The position numbers were made by a program, and so were the translations under genes. From Chryseobacterium sp. G0186 (GTDB lineage: Bacteria; Bacteroidota; Bacteroidia; Flavobacteriales; Weeksellaceae): a stretch of DNA of 64,000 nt. Each line of letters begins with the position of its first letter. Within the stretch, counting starts at the first letter, position 1. This document shows positions 1 to 9,880 of the stretch, one piece after another. Where the stretch lies: the NCBI RefSeq assembly GCF_003815675.1, contig NZ_CP033918.1:434001-498000 (forward strand), given 5' to 3'. The notes under the pieces were generated by a model. That model was not told the DNA's origin and searched no databases. It worked only from the letters and a program-made list of their open reading frames with translations.

Positions 1-1
1 A

Positions 2-124
2 GATGAAGTTTATACGATACCGAATGATATTAAATTAATAAAAGTAGAATTGTACGAAGAGCGAATGAATGATAGATCTGAGACAAATCTCAAACTTATT
101 ACTCAACAAACCTTTATGGGATAG
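2..124 (+). CDS. C-terminal end of an unidentified protein (cut by window edge)
   Basis: An open frame enters from the left edge and ends at a TAG codon, giving 40 visible residues rich in charged side chains. No start codon of its own is needed, so it is read as the tail of a gene lying mostly outside the window. I do not recognise the family. It lies in the same direction as the next gene, about 120 bases upstream. Confidence 0.4.
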   Translation, partial: DEVYTIPNDIKLIKVELYEERMNDRSETNLKLITQQTFMG

Positions 125-245
125 TCTATATATTTAAAGATAAGTCATCTATACAGATTAACCCATCCAAATAATTAGGTTATGAATGCTGTACTTAATG
201 ACGACGATAAAAAAGATTGAGGCTTTGTACTGAAATACGTAGTTT

Positions 246-1007
246 ATGAATATGGAATTAATTGATTGTGCCAACCACGGTTCACAGCCATTTGGAGTGG
301 TTTGCGGACATCTTCAGTCCAATGGAAAGAAATTAGGGTTCCATGAACAAGAAGCTGAGGAGGGCAGAAAACCCGATGCCTGGTGCAATGATTGCCATGA
401 ACGGTGGCAACTCATGAAGCAATCTGAAAAAGAAAGAGAGCAATGGGAAGAAGTCTGCAATTTTAAAGTTGTATGTGGAGCCTGTTATGAAGAAATTAAA
501 GAAGAAAATAAGACGGCTAATACTTTTGATTTAGAAGTTTTAACCATTGAAAAATTATTAAACCAACTTTCCAAACAGGAATACCCTGTCATTTTAGCTC
601 AATCTTTTCCATCGTGGTTACCTGAGGCATATGTACAAATGATGTCTAATATTGCAACACAAGTCATCTCTATAGAATCAAAATTGCTGAGCATGGAAGA
701 TGCAATACAAGTAAACTTGGATCGAGACAAAACAGATGAATGGGTTTTTGCAACAAGCATAGCTAAAGACTATTGGACGTTTGATATCGAACAAAATATT
801 ATGTATTACGAACAAATAGAAGAGCATTTTGTTCCTAAAAAAATGAATATTCATTTTAATCAATGGCTGCAACTTTGCTTTCTTTTGCAGAAACTAGATC
901 ATGTTCAGGAAAAGTATCTTATTACCATTGCTCTTCAAGAAGCATTGCAGGAAAGTTTATATATCATAAACCCGTCATTAGTGGATCACTTTAAAAATAT
1001 TATTTAG
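246..1007 (+). CDS. Hypothetical protein with Cys/His pairs in its N-terminal third
   Basis: A 253-residue protein I cannot assign to a named family. The N-terminal 85 residues hold several Cys/His groups (VCGHL near residue 20, WCNDCH near 46-51, VCGACYEE near 75-82), spaced like a structural zinc site. The rest is a mixed helical region without cysteines and without a signal peptide or membrane segment, so it is probably cytosolic. A second ATG two codons downstream (252) could be the true start. It stands alone between a cut-off gene and the kinase pair. Small proteins of this style are often found near polymorphic toxin loci as immunity proteins, but nothing here proves that. Confidence 0.55.
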   Translation: MNMELIDCANHGSQPFGVVCGHLQSNGKKLGFHEQEAEEGRKPDAWCNDCHERWQLMKQSEKEREQWEEVCNFKVVCGACYEEIKEENKTANTFDLEVLTIEKLLNQLSKQEYPVILAQSFPSWLPEAYVQMMSNIATQVISIESKLLSMEDAIQVNLDRDKTDEWVFATSIAKDYWTFDIEQNIMYYEQIEEHFVPKKMNIHFNQWLQLCFLLQKLDHVQEKYLITIALQEALQESLYIINPSLVDHFKNII

Positions 1008-1158
1008 AGATATCTCTTGGTTTGGGGCACTACCATTATTTTATCAACAATAATTTCCATGAGAAAAATTTAGGAATATGTTTTCAAAATCGATTAGCGG
1101 GTATTTACCTATATTTACGCTCTTTACTACAATATAATTTAATAGAGATAAGGGTTTG

Positions 1159-3366
1159 ATGTATAGGTTACTATTGATATTTATTTTACTTGTTTTTCCG
1201 TTTTTTGCTCAGGCACAAGATGCTTTAAGCAAATTAGAGAAAGAATATAACCATGCTTCAGACGGAACAACGGAGCAGCTGAATCTGGCACCCAAGTTTG
1301 CGACGGCCTTATTTTTCCATAACCTTAAATCCAGATCCTATCAGATTTTAGAAACCAATATTCGCATTGCCGCAAAACAGACTGATGGGAAATATGCTAC
1401 CATTTTGTATGCTGTGCAAGCGATGAATTACCGACTTGACAATAAAGATGCTGAATCTTCAAAAAATCTGGAGATGGCAAGGGTGTATAGTTTTAAAACA
1501 GGTAATAATGAAGCCAAAGGGTATTTTCAATATGCAAAGGGTTGGATTCTGGCACGTAATAATAAAACTACTGATGCTGTTTCTGCTTTTCTAAAGGCTA
1601 TCGACTATTATGAAAAATCACCAACGACTTCTACATTGTATGCAAGATTCGGGAATGTAGCCAAAGAGCTTTCTACTATTTATTCTAACCTCAACGAATA
1701 CCAACTGGAAGAAAAGTATAGTAAACAGTTTTTGTTACTGGCATCCAAACAAAATGATCCTAATCTGATCTTTGATGCCTATATGAGAATGGGCTATATG
1801 TATGAACAAAAATATGGTCAGAATCCATCGAATATAGACTTGAGAAATAAAGCCGAGCAATATTATTTGCAGGCTATTACAACTTTCAAGAAGCGCGAGG
1901 ACGCTATGCTCAATAAAAGCAGTCTTTCTTATGCTGCCATTAACCTAGCGAATTTGTATACCGGTTTTGACAGAGATAAAGCGATGCAATATGCCGAGCT
2001 GGCCAATGATGTAAGCCTGGAAACGGGGGAGGCTATTCATATTGCTTCTTCATTTGGAATTATGGCAGAGTTGGCCATACAGAATAAAAACTATGACCTC
2101 GCGAAGTCTTATTTTCTGAAAGCCTCTATGGAAATTGGAAAAAGTCCCGTGAGAGATCAGAATATAGAACTGTCTATTCTGGAATCGTTATCCCAGATTA
2201 GCGAGCAACAAGGCAATTATAAAGAAGCACTGGCGTATTATAAAAGTTATGTAGATAAATACCAAAGCGTTTACAATCAGGAAAAGCTGGATATTACCAA
2301 GAGATTAGAATCGCAGTTTGAGAAAGAACGACAAGAACAAAAATATATCAAGCTGCAGCTGGAAAGTGATAAAAAGGCGCAACAAATCAATTTGATGAAT
2401 ATTCTTCGTGCACAGCGTGAGCAGGTGTACAACAACTTAAAACTGGTAGAAGAAAATCAGCGTGAAAGGCTTAAGTTTTCTGAACTGGAATCTGAAAAAA
2501 GAGCGCAGCAGCTTCGTTTATCGAAACTGGAAACGCAGCAAAAAAATAATGATATCAATACCATTAAAAAGCTTTTAGCCTATAAGGAAAAGATCAACTC
2601 GTACTACGTTATTTTCATTCTGATCTTCGTTGTTTTAATCATTTTATTGCTTTATGCCTACAGGCAACGTGCCAATTCTATTAAGCGAAGAGACGAACTG
2701 CATGCGCTGGCAATGGAAAAAGAGAAACAAAATTTAAAAATTTCAACTCTTACAGCATTGCTTGAGGGACAGGAACAGGAGCGTGGACGCTTGGCTCGTG
2801 ATCTTCATGACGGATTGGGAGGCTTGCTTTCGGGGACTAAACTTCAGTTGTCTTATTTAGATCCTCATAAAACCCAAACCATAGAGGAGGGAATATCAAA
2901 GTCGATTAACCAGATTGATGATGCGGTAGAAGAATTGAGACGTGTAGCACATAATCTGATGCCTGATCTACTCATGAAATACGGCTTGGAGGTAGCCATT
3001 CAGGAATTTGCATCCCGTATGTCCAATACTACGTTAAACATCCATACCGAATTTATCAAATACAGCAATTCCATATCAGAAGAAAAACAATTACTGATTT
3101 ACAGGATTATTCAGGAACTCGTTAATAACGTTATAAAGCATGCCGATGCTTCCGAGATCATTATTCAGATAAGTGAAGAAGACAATTTATTAAACCTTAC
3201 GGTAGAAGACGATGGTAAAGGTTTTGACCGGTCCACCTTAGACATGAGAAAAATAGCCGGTTTTCATAATATAGAATCAAGAGTCCAATTTCTAAAAGGT
3301 ACGATGAACGTCATCTCCGAACTGAATATTGGGACCAGTATAGAACTTCAAATCCCCATTCATTAA
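1159..3366 (+). CDS. TPR-containing NarL-type sensor histidine kinase
   Basis: Membrane sensor kinase of a two-component system, 735 residues from the ATG at 1159; a TTG just before it in frame is a less likely start. It opens with a signal peptide ending FFAQAQ, followed by an exported helical TPR-like region (about residues 40-380), a long coiled coil (about 385-480), one membrane segment (about 483-503), a HisKA_3 dimerisation domain with the phospho-accepting His550 in RDLHDGLGG, and a HATPase domain (N box LVNNVIKHADAS, G box EDDGKGFD). This layout is common in Bacteroidetes NarL/DesK-type kinases. The response regulator starts 2 bases after its stop, so the two are translated together and form a pair. 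The signal sensed is unknown. Confidence 0.9.
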   Translation: MYRLLLIFILLVFPFFAQAQDALSKLEKEYNHASDGTTEQLNLAPKFATALFFHNLKSRSYQILETNIRIAAKQTDGKYATILYAVQAMNYRLDNKDAESSKNLEMARVYSFKTGNNEAKGYFQYAKGWILARNNKTTDAVSAFLKAIDYYEKSPTTSTLYARFGNVAKELSTIYSNLNEYQLEEKYSKQFLLLASKQNDPNLIFDAYMRMGYMYEQKYGQNPSNIDLRNKAEQYYLQAITTFKKREDAMLNKSSLSYAAINLANLYTGFDRDKAMQYAELANDVSLETGEAIHIASSFGIMAELAIQNKNYDLAKSYFLKASMEIGKSPVRDQNIELSILESLSQISEQQGNYKEALAYYKSYVDKYQSVYNQEKLDITKRLESQFEKERQEQKYIKLQLESDKKAQQINLMNILRAQREQVYNNLKLVEENQRERLKFSELESEKRAQQLRLSKLETQQKNNDINTIKKLLAYKEKINSYYVIFILIFVVLIILLLYAYRQRANSIKRRDELHALAMEKEKQNLKISTLTALLEGQEQERGRLARDLHDGLGGLLSGTKLQLSYLDPHKTQTIEEGISKSINQIDDAVEELRRVAHNLMPDLLMKYGLEVAIQEFASRMSNTTLNIHTEFIKYSNSISEEKQLLIYRIIQELVNNVIKHADASEIIIQISEEDNLLNLTVEDDGKGFDRSTLDMRKIAGFHNIESRVQFLKGTMNVISELNIGTSIELQIPIH

Positions 3367-3368
3367 AC

Positions 3369-3998
3369 ATGATAAAAGTAGCCATAACAGACGACCATCC
3401 GCTTCTATTGGAAGGTCTGAAAAATATTTTAGGAAACAGCGATACGATAGATGTAGTAGATTGCTTCAAAAACGTTTCAGAAATGAATGCAGGTCTGGCA
3501 AAACAGACTATCGATATCTTGTTGCTGGACATCAATTTGGTAGATACCAACAGCATTGAACTGATAAAACCTTTAAAGAAAAAGCACGAGAACCTCCAGA
3601 TTATCATGCTTAGCGTTCACAATGAACTTCCTGTAATCAATAGTACTTTGTCTGAGGGAGCTTTAGGATACATTCAGAAAAATGCTTCTGTTTCCGAAAT
3701 CCTGGAGGGTATTACTACCGTATATAACGGGAAGCAATTTCTATGTTCCCAGACTAAGCTTATTTTGGATAAAAAATCTCAGGATGGATTAAATCAGGTT
3801 CCGAAATTAACCCGAAGAGAAAAGGAAATTTTAGCGGAAGCAGCCCAAGGACTTACGACCAATCAAATGGCAGAAAAACTTTTTATCAGCCCGCACACCG
3901 TAGAAAGTCATCGAAAAAATCTTATCGAAAAATTTCAAACCTCCAATCTTAGTTCTGCCATTAAACTCGCTATAGAATACGGTTTAATTATCAAATAA
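3369..3998 (+). CDS. LuxR/NarL-family response regulator
   Basis: DNA-binding partner of the kinase just upstream, 209 residues. The receiver domain (about 1-120) has the acidic pair Asp8-Asp9, the phospho-acceptor Asp54 in LLLDINL and Lys104 in GYIQKNAS. A linker leads to a LuxR-type helix-turn-helix (about 145-205) with LTRREKEIL and the recognition helix region SPHTVESHRKNL. Length and order match NarL-type regulators. The gene ends 5 bases before a strong hairpin terminator. Targets cannot be read from the sequence. Confidence 0.92.
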   Translation: MIKVAITDDHPLLLEGLKNILGNSDTIDVVDCFKNVSEMNAGLAKQTIDILLLDINLVDTNSIELIKPLKKKHENLQIIMLSVHNELPVINSTLSEGALGYIQKNASVSEILEGITTVYNGKQFLCSQTKLILDKKSQDGLNQVPKLTRREKEILAEAAQGLTTNQMAEKLFISPHTVESHRKNLIEKFQTSNLSSAIKLAIEYGLIIK

Positions 3999-4002
3999 AA
4001 TA

Positions 4003-4038
4003 AAAAGGCCTGCTTTCATCATTGTAAGCAGACCTTTT
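4003..4038. terminator. Bidirectional hairpin terminator
   Basis: The arms AAAAGGcCTGCTT and AAGCAGaCCTTTT pair around a 10-base loop with one mismatch, with A and T runs at the outer ends. It sits between the response regulator (+) and the convergent exported-protein gene (-), so it can stop transcription from both sides. Confidence 0.75.
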
Positions 4039-4068
4039 CTATATAATCAAATAATTAGGTGTGTTTTT

Positions 4069-4635
4069 TTAATCTTTAAATCTGATTTCAGCATTAAATA
4101 GGTTTTTCTTTCCTATTAAATCATAATCGTCATTGTATTCAGGATGATACATCAATATATAAGCACTTCCATCAAAATCTTTCAGATCAATTGCTCTGGC
4201 GATCATAATATCATAAAATCTTGTAATAGTACGCTTAGCGGTCCATTGGTTTAAATTTCCCTTTGGATTTTTATCGAATCTATGGTCTTTTACATCCGTA
4301 TAGTACCAGTAGGATGGTGCAGCATCCATCAAAAACAGTTCTTTATCCTTGTTGTACAATTCTTCCGCCATACCTGTACTCTGAAACCATAACACCTCAG
4401 GATTGTAAGTGGCTATCGCTGCGGTATAAATACTCTTATCCGTAGTCGCTCCGATTAAAAACCCTTCCAGATCTGTAGCTGAAACCTCAAATACAAAAGG
4501 AGATCTTTTCAGTTCATAAACATTGTTGACAGGCTCAACTACTTTTCCGTCTTGTTTAATAACTACTTGTAAAGACTGTGCGAAGGTCATAAAGCTCAGT
4601 AAACAAAAAAGGATGGATAAACTTATTCTTTTCAT
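4069..4635 (-). CDS. Exported hypothetical protein
   Basis: A 188-residue protein starting with a clear signal peptide (hydrophobic core, cleavage after TFAQ), so it is exported to the periplasm or beyond. The mature part has no cysteine, no membrane segment and no motif I recognise; it is rich in aromatic residues (ILMYHPEYNDDYDLIG near the C-terminus). No T9SS C-terminal sorting domain is visible. It lies downstream of a lipoprotein gene on the same strand with a 74-base gap, so co-transcription is possible. Function unknown. Confidence 0.6.
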   Translation of the reverse strand: MKRISLSILFCLLSFMTFAQSLQVVIKQDGKVVEPVNNVYELKRSPFVFEVSATDLEGFLIGATTDKSIYTAAIATYNPEVLWFQSTGMAEELYNKDKELFLMDAAPSYWYYTDVKDHRFDKNPKGNLNQWTAKRTITRFYDIMIARAIDLKDFDGSAYILMYHPEYNDDYDLIGKKNLFNAEIRFKD

Positions 4636-4709
4636 TTTTTATCTTTAAATAACTGCAGCAAAGGTATTGGACTTTCCCTTTACAAACACTGGCTGATATC
4701 AGGGGTTTT

Positions 4710-5786
4710 TTAGAATAGATCTGACTTCAATTGAATTTTTATGAAGGCAGTCTTTTGTTTTTTACCTTTTGATGCCGCTGAATTTGTTGGATAAACTTCA
4801 GCATAAAAAGTTTCATTATCCGCCCAGAATGCTTTTGTTTCATTGGCTATTTTGAAGTTAGCAAAGTTTACATATAAAAGATTTTTCTGACTAAAATTTT
4901 GCTCTGAATATATACTGATTTCAAAATCACTTCCTACATCATTGTTGGAAGAGATCCAGGAAATCCAATTCTTATTGGGAAGAATTTGGGGATATCCCGC
5001 TGTATATAGAGAAAAATCAGTAGATGATTTTATATTATAAAAAGAATAGTACGTATCTGCAACTTCTACCGAGTTTTCTTTGAAGACCTCTAAATGCAGG
5101 TAAGGGGAATGACCTATGTACTCATTGGATAATTGCCCATCTTCTGTAGATACATTTTCATGTTGTATAATAGCCCTTTCTTTATTATTCTCAGTATATA
5201 CCCAGTTTCCATCTTTCAGCTTTATTTGTGGATTTTTTACTAATACTTCATCAATCCGTTTTTTAGAAGCGGTTTTAAATTCTTGTTCAGAAATTTCAGT
5301 TATAGTACCATACTTATTAAACGATTTGTTTTTCAAATCCTGAGACTCTTTAAATATGCTGCTTCTGATCTTATAAAGATCCACCCCTTCTAAAGTAAGA
5401 TCAAATGCTGCCGTGAATTCTGATTTCAACACAAAGGCTTCAATGCTGTTTGAAATAGTATTATTAATGCTATAATGGATAGAGTAGAAGTCATCAAATT
5501 CTTCAAATCCATAATAATTATCGAACTTATTGTAAGCTATTTTCAGGTGAGCCGAATCTTTATTGGGGGCCACAAAAAAGCGTACAGAATCCAACTTGGT
5601 AGATAATTGAAATGGGACTTCCTGTACATTATCCACTCCTTTTATTTTTTTGAAATCGGAAAATGTTATCGCTTTTGGGGCAACTTTAGCTTCATCCTTT
5701 GTCGTTTCTGATGTTTTATTTTGAGGATTACAACCCACAAAAACAACAACCATAGATGATATAAAGAACTGATATGAAATTTTCAT
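4710..5786 (-). CDS. Hypothetical lipoprotein
   Basis: A 358-residue protein with a lipobox at the end of its signal peptide (VVVFVGC, Cys19), so it is predicted to be a membrane-anchored lipoprotein. The mature region has only scattered beta-rich features and ends FIKIQLKSDLF. I do not recognise a catalytic motif or repeat. The gene is followed on the same strand by another exported protein, suggesting a two-gene cell-envelope unit. Function unknown. Confidence 0.6.
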   Translation of the reverse strand: MKISYQFFISSMVVVFVGCNPQNKTSETTKDEAKVAPKAITFSDFKKIKGVDNVQEVPFQLSTKLDSVRFFVAPNKDSAHLKIAYNKFDNYYGFEEFDDFYSIHYSINNTISNSIEAFVLKSEFTAAFDLTLEGVDLYKIRSSIFKESQDLKNKSFNKYGTITEISEQEFKTASKKRIDEVLVKNPQIKLKDGNWVYTENNKERAIIQHENVSTEDGQLSNEYIGHSPYLHLEVFKENSVEVADTYYSFYNIKSSTDFSLYTAGYPQILPNKNWISWISSNNDVGSDFEISIYSEQNFSQKNLLYVNFANFKIANETKAFWADNETFYAEVYPTNSAASKGKKQKTAFIKIQLKSDLF

Positions 5787-6048
5787 TTTCTATATTTTGA
5801 GCCAAATATATCAGCATTCGAATTAGGCGCCAACAAAACAGCATAATATATGGGAAAATTGGCTGAAAACAGGGATATATTGAGAGCTTAGACCTAAGAA
5901 TATTTTTAGAAAAGCAGAGTATCTTTATATGGTGACCCCAACGGATGATTTCTCGAATTTTTTTAAAGAAGATTTATTGCGAATAGAAAGTATATATGAA
6001 TATTTTGATTCTAGAGATAAGCCGTTTTGATTTTAAAATTTACATAAA

Positions 6049-6156
6049 TGTCCCGTCCTGAAATAAGTTGACAGTTAATCAAATTATTATGAAAGATCAA
6101 TAATTAAAAAGTGGAAAAATGAACACAAAGAGACTGTAGCATTGGCTTTATATTGA
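6049..6156 (+). mobile_element. Possible insertion-sequence remnant
   Basis: The stretch starts TGTCCCGTCCTGAAATAAG, which resembles the terminal repeats of IS3-type elements in flavobacteria. About 60 bases on, a short open frame reads KKWKNEHKETVALALY, then stops. No full transposase, second terminal repeat or target duplication is visible, so this is at best a decayed end. The rest of the gap 5787-6169 holds only a 33-codon ORF (5929-6030) that I cannot place. Confidence 0.3.
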
Positions 6157-6169
6157 AAGTGCTTTTCCA

Positions 6170-7141
6170 TTATAAATAATAATGTTGAGTAGATTCTTTT
6201 AAAAGATCAGGATATGAATTTTTGATATTTTCCATCAATTTTGTAGCTGCAAATGTTCCCATTTCATATCCGTCATTGATCAGGAATTCATAGTTTTCGT
6301 CAAGATATTTTGGGAGTTTTCCCTCGCTTATCACAACAATTTTCTTATTGGTATTGTTTAGGTTTCTTTTTATTAATGAGCTGTGAAGGCCCATAAGTGT
6401 TTCATCGCTCATAGCAAAGAAACCATCAAATGACTGATTATTTAACAATAAATCTAATTTTTTCTTTACCAGGTCAGCTGATTTACAAAAAATGGTGAAA
6501 AGATCAATTTCAGGAGATTTCTCAATTCTTTTTTTGAAAGATATCAGTCGGCTTTGGGTAATTTCTAAGTTTTCATCACCAAATATTGCCAGTATTTTCT
6601 GACATCCGTGATCGATAAGTTTTTCTGCAGAACGTTCAGCATTCTTTTCGTTATCAAAAGTTACAGATTCGAAAATATCTTGGGTCACAGTCTTATCAAA
6701 AATAATAGTAGATATTTCCATTTCTCTCAATTTTTTTAAATGCTCAATATCCTTTGTTTCGTTGGTCACAGAGATCAAAACTCCATCCACTCTGGAATTG
6801 ATACAGGTTTCTATATGTTCTTTTTCAGTCTCATAAGAATCATTAGAGGATAGGATGAAAAATCGGTATCCTTCTTTATTGAGAACAGATGAAATACCAT
6901 TGATGATCGATGGCAGAAAAAACATAGAGATCTCAGGAACGATAAGCCCAATCACTTTAGAAGATTTTTTTCTAAAACTGATTGCAAAATCATTAGGAAC
7001 ATAATTAAAAGTCTCAGCGGCCTCTCTTACCTTGAGTTTTACGGAACTACTGATATCAGGATGATCTTTCAATGCTCTCGAAACTGTAGAAGCACTAATG
7101 TTAAGCATCTCAGCAAGGTCTTTTATGGTAGTTCTTTTCAT
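6170..7141 (-). CDS. LacI-family transcriptional regulator
   Basis: Sugar-responsive DNA-binding repressor of 323 residues. The N-terminal LacI helix-turn-helix is clear (TIKDLAEMLNISASTVSRAL, residues 5-24), followed by the hinge and a periplasmic-binding-protein-like effector domain (VIGLIVPEISMFFLPSIINGI near 63-83). It is transcribed away from the TonB receptor operon, and a LacI-type palindrome lies in the shared 240-base gap. The neighbours imply control of disaccharide uptake and cleavage, probably sucrose; the effector cannot be read from the sequence. Confidence 0.9.
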   Translation of the reverse strand: MKRTTIKDLAEMLNISASTVSRALKDHPDISSSVKLKVREAAETFNYVPNDFAISFRKKSSKVIGLIVPEISMFFLPSIINGISSVLNKEGYRFFILSSNDSYETEKEHIETCINSRVDGVLISVTNETKDIEHLKKLREMEISTIIFDKTVTQDIFESVTFDNEKNAERSAEKLIDHGCQKILAIFGDENLEITQSRLISFKKRIEKSPEIDLFTIFCKSADLVKKKLDLLLNNQSFDGFFAMSDETLMGLHSSLIKRNLNNTNKKIVVISEGKLPKYLDENYEFLINDGYEMGTFAATKLMENIKNSYPDLLKESTQHYYL

Positions 7142-7269
7142 TTTGAATATTCACATCAATTATTGGGAGAAATTAAGAATAATTATACTATTTTATTTTG
7201 TTAATATTTGTTAAATAATTGAGGTTTATTTGTTAAAGAAAAGTTAATCTCGTAAAAAGTTATCCACCG

Positions 7270-7291
7270 CAAACGATTGCGCAAACGGTTG
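7270..7291. promoter_or_regulatory. LacI-type operator
   Basis: A 22-base near-palindrome made of CAAACGATTG followed directly by CGCAAACGGTTG; 18 of 22 positions match its own reverse complement and the centre carries the CG typical of LacI-family sites. It lies between the divergent regulator and receptor genes, about 35 bases before a CATATTTG element (7325-7332) that resembles the Bacteroidetes -7 box. Confidence 0.65.
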
Positions 7292-7381
7292 ATATTTTCA
7301 ATCTGTTAACAGTCTGTTTAAATTCATATTTGCTATCGTAAAAAAAATACTTTTGAGGCATAACAAAAACTCATAAAAATT

Positions 7382-9799
7382 ATGGAATCACAGGTAATAA
7401 AGAAACTACTGATTTTCGGTACAATGAACATAGCCGCTTTTATGTTTTCTCAGACGACAGTAGCAGATACCATATCTACCAGAAACAAAACAATTGATGA
7501 AGTTGTCATTACAGGAAATTCTAATGCTAAAGCTTCCATTAAAACGAGTACATCAATTTCTACCTTGAAATCAGCTGATATTATCAATTCGGCTCCAAGA
7601 ACTACCGCTGAAATTTTCAGAACTATTCCAGGAATACGTGCCGAATCTTCAGGAGGTGAAGGGAACTCAAATATTACTGTGAGAGGAGTTCCTGTTTCTG
7701 CAGGAGGTTCAAGGTATCTTTTAATTCAGGAAGATGGTCTTCCGGTAATGCAGTTCGGAGATATTGCTTTTGGGACTCAGGACCAGTTTACCAGATTTGA
7801 TACCTTTGTATCTCGTGTTGAAGCACTAAGAGGTGGTTCTGCATCAGTTTTTGCATCCAACTCACCTGCGGGAATTATCAACTTTATTACAAAAACCGGT
7901 GAAAAAGAGGGGGGTAGTATTACCCAGCAGGTAGGATTGAACTATAAAAATTACAGAACCGATATCGACTATGGAACACCGCTTGGCAAAGATTTTTATA
8001 TTGGAGTAGGTGGTTTTTACAGAGGAGGAGACGGACCTAGAAAAACAGGATATACTTCCAATAACGGAGGGCAGTTCAGGTTATCTTTATCAAAGAAATT
8101 TGAAAAGGGAAGTATCCGTATGTACGGTAAATATCTGGACGACAGAACCGCAGCTTATATGCCGATGCCAATCGCTGTTTCAGGATCAGATTCTCATCCG
8201 GATTACAACTCTCTAAGCAACTATAATATCTTAACCGGTGCTCTCCAGTCTTCTAATTTCAAAAATGATGCTACTCTTGGCGCAAACGGACAAATCCTCA
8301 AAAGTGATATCCGTGACGGAATGCATTCAGTATCTAAGGCAGTAGGGATGGAGTTCAATTATGATTTTGGTTCCGGTTGGAAAGTTGATGCTAAGGCAAG
8401 ATATGCTGCCAATGACGGACAGTTTTTAGCCCCATTCCCTGCTTCTGTTGGAAGTAAATCTGAGGTTTTAGAATCTGTTATGGGATATGGAAGTGCAGTC
8501 TATGCAGGTACCAATACAGCAGTGGATAGCAATGCAAAATATATGAAAACCGTTTTGTTCAATACCAAAATTAATAATCTGAACAATTTCTTTAGTGATG
8601 TGAACGTCAGCAAAAAATGGGACAGAATAAAGATGAATGCAGGTGTTTACAACAGTTCACAAAATATCAACCTTTCGTGGAACTGGAATACCTATCTGAT
8701 GGAAGTGTCAGACAATAACGCGAGACTTGTGGATGTTTTGAATAGCGCCGGAACTAAGATCACAGATAACGGACTTCTTAACTATGGGGTTCCTGCGTTT
8801 GGAGGGGTAAACAGAATTTATGATACCAAATACTCTGTTATAGCTCCGCACGCTCAGGTTGAAATCAATCCTATTCAAAATCTTACTGTGGATCTTGGCG
8901 CAAGATATGATTTTGGAAATGTATCAGGAAGTTTTTCAGGAGTACATAATATGACAAAAGCGATTGACATAAATCAGAACGGAACTTTGGAACCCCCCGA
9001 ACTGGCAGTTGAAGTGGTAAACGGAACGGTTCCTGTTGATTACAAATATGGTATTTTCGGATATTCATTGGGGGCTAATTATGCTTTGAATTCCCGCAAC
9101 GCTATTTTCGCAAGAGTCAGTCAGGGGGGAAGTGCTTCCGCTGACAGAATTCTTTTTGCAGGATACAACTATACCAATAATGATGATCCTGCTTTAGATG
9201 CCGTAAAAGTTAATAAACTAAATCAGATTGAAGTAGGCTACAAATTGAGAGGTTCAAACTATTTTCTTAATACCACCTTGTTTCACGCAAGAACGATTGA
9301 AGCCAATTACGAAGCGACTACCCAATTGAGAACAGAAAATAAATACGAGTCATTTGGGGTAGAATTCGATGGATTCTATAAATTTAATAAAAGCTTTGAT
9401 ATCAAAGCAGGATTGACCTATACCCACGCTGAAATTAAAAATGCGATTGATCAAACTATCATAGGCAATATACCGAGAAGAACTCCGAAAGTAATGTATT
9501 CCTTTAATCCAAATGTAAATATTGAAAAATTAAGCTTTGGGTTCTTTGCGGTGGGGTCTACAAAAGCATATACCCAGGACCGTAATAAACTGATTATGCC
9601 GGGATACATGATTATAAATCCATATATTTCATACAGATTGTTGAGTAATTTAACGCTAAACGTCAACGCCAATAATGTCTTTAATGCATTAGCTATTACA
9701 GAGGCAGAAGAAGGAACTTTACAAGGAACCAACGGAATCATCAGAGCGAGAACACTTCCGGGAAGGACTTTCGGAGCGAGTGTGAAATTTGATTTTTAA
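7382..9799 (+). CDS. TonB-dependent outer-membrane receptor of the sugar operon
   Basis: An 805-residue outer-membrane receptor that would import a substrate with energy from TonB/ExbBD. After the signal peptide it goes directly into a TonB box/plug (DEVVITGN near 35, then FRTIPGIRAESSGGEGNSNI, VEALRGGSASVFASNSPAGI) and a long beta-barrel ending in Phe (SVKFDF). There is no N-terminal carboxypeptidase-like extension and no SusD gene next to it, so it is a classical receptor rather than a SusCD pair. First gene of a four-gene sugar operon facing the LacI regulator, with an operator upstream. Substrate inferred from neighbours: a disaccharide such as sucrose. An internal ATG at 7424 is an alternative start. 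Confidence 0.85.
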   Translation: MESQVIKKLLIFGTMNIAAFMFSQTTVADTISTRNKTIDEVVITGNSNAKASIKTSTSISTLKSADIINSAPRTTAEIFRTIPGIRAESSGGEGNSNITVRGVPVSAGGSRYLLIQEDGLPVMQFGDIAFGTQDQFTRFDTFVSRVEALRGGSASVFASNSPAGIINFITKTGEKEGGSITQQVGLNYKNYRTDIDYGTPLGKDFYIGVGGFYRGGDGPRKTGYTSNNGGQFRLSLSKKFEKGSIRMYGKYLDDRTAAYMPMPIAVSGSDSHPDYNSLSNYNILTGALQSSNFKNDATLGANGQILKSDIRDGMHSVSKAVGMEFNYDFGSGWKVDAKARYAANDGQFLAPFPASVGSKSEVLESVMGYGSAVYAGTNTAVDSNAKYMKTVLFNTKINNLNNFFSDVNVSKKWDRIKMNAGVYNSSQNINLSWNWNTYLMEVSDNNARLVDVLNSAGTKITDNGLLNYGVPAFGGVNRIYDTKYSVIAPHAQVEINPIQNLTVDLGARYDFGNVSGSFSGVHNMTKAIDINQNGTLEPPELAVEVVNGTVPVDYKYGIFGYSLGANYALNSRNAIFARVSQGGSASADRILFAGYNYTNNDDPALDAVKVNKLNQIEVGYKLRGSNYFLNTTLFHARTIEANYEATTQLRTENKYESFGVEFDGFYKFNKSFDIKAGLTYTHAEIKNAIDQTIIGNIPRRTPKVMYSFNPNVNIEKLSFGFFAVGSTKAYTQDRNKLIMPGYMIINPYISYRLLSNLTLNVNANNVFNALAITEAEEGTLQGTNGIIRARTLPGRTFGASVKFDF

Positions 9800-9880
9800 T
9801 AATAAACAATAGATGTCAGATTATTACAGATCGTAATTTAAAATAAAATCAGTTGATATAATTAATTCTACTAAAAAAAT

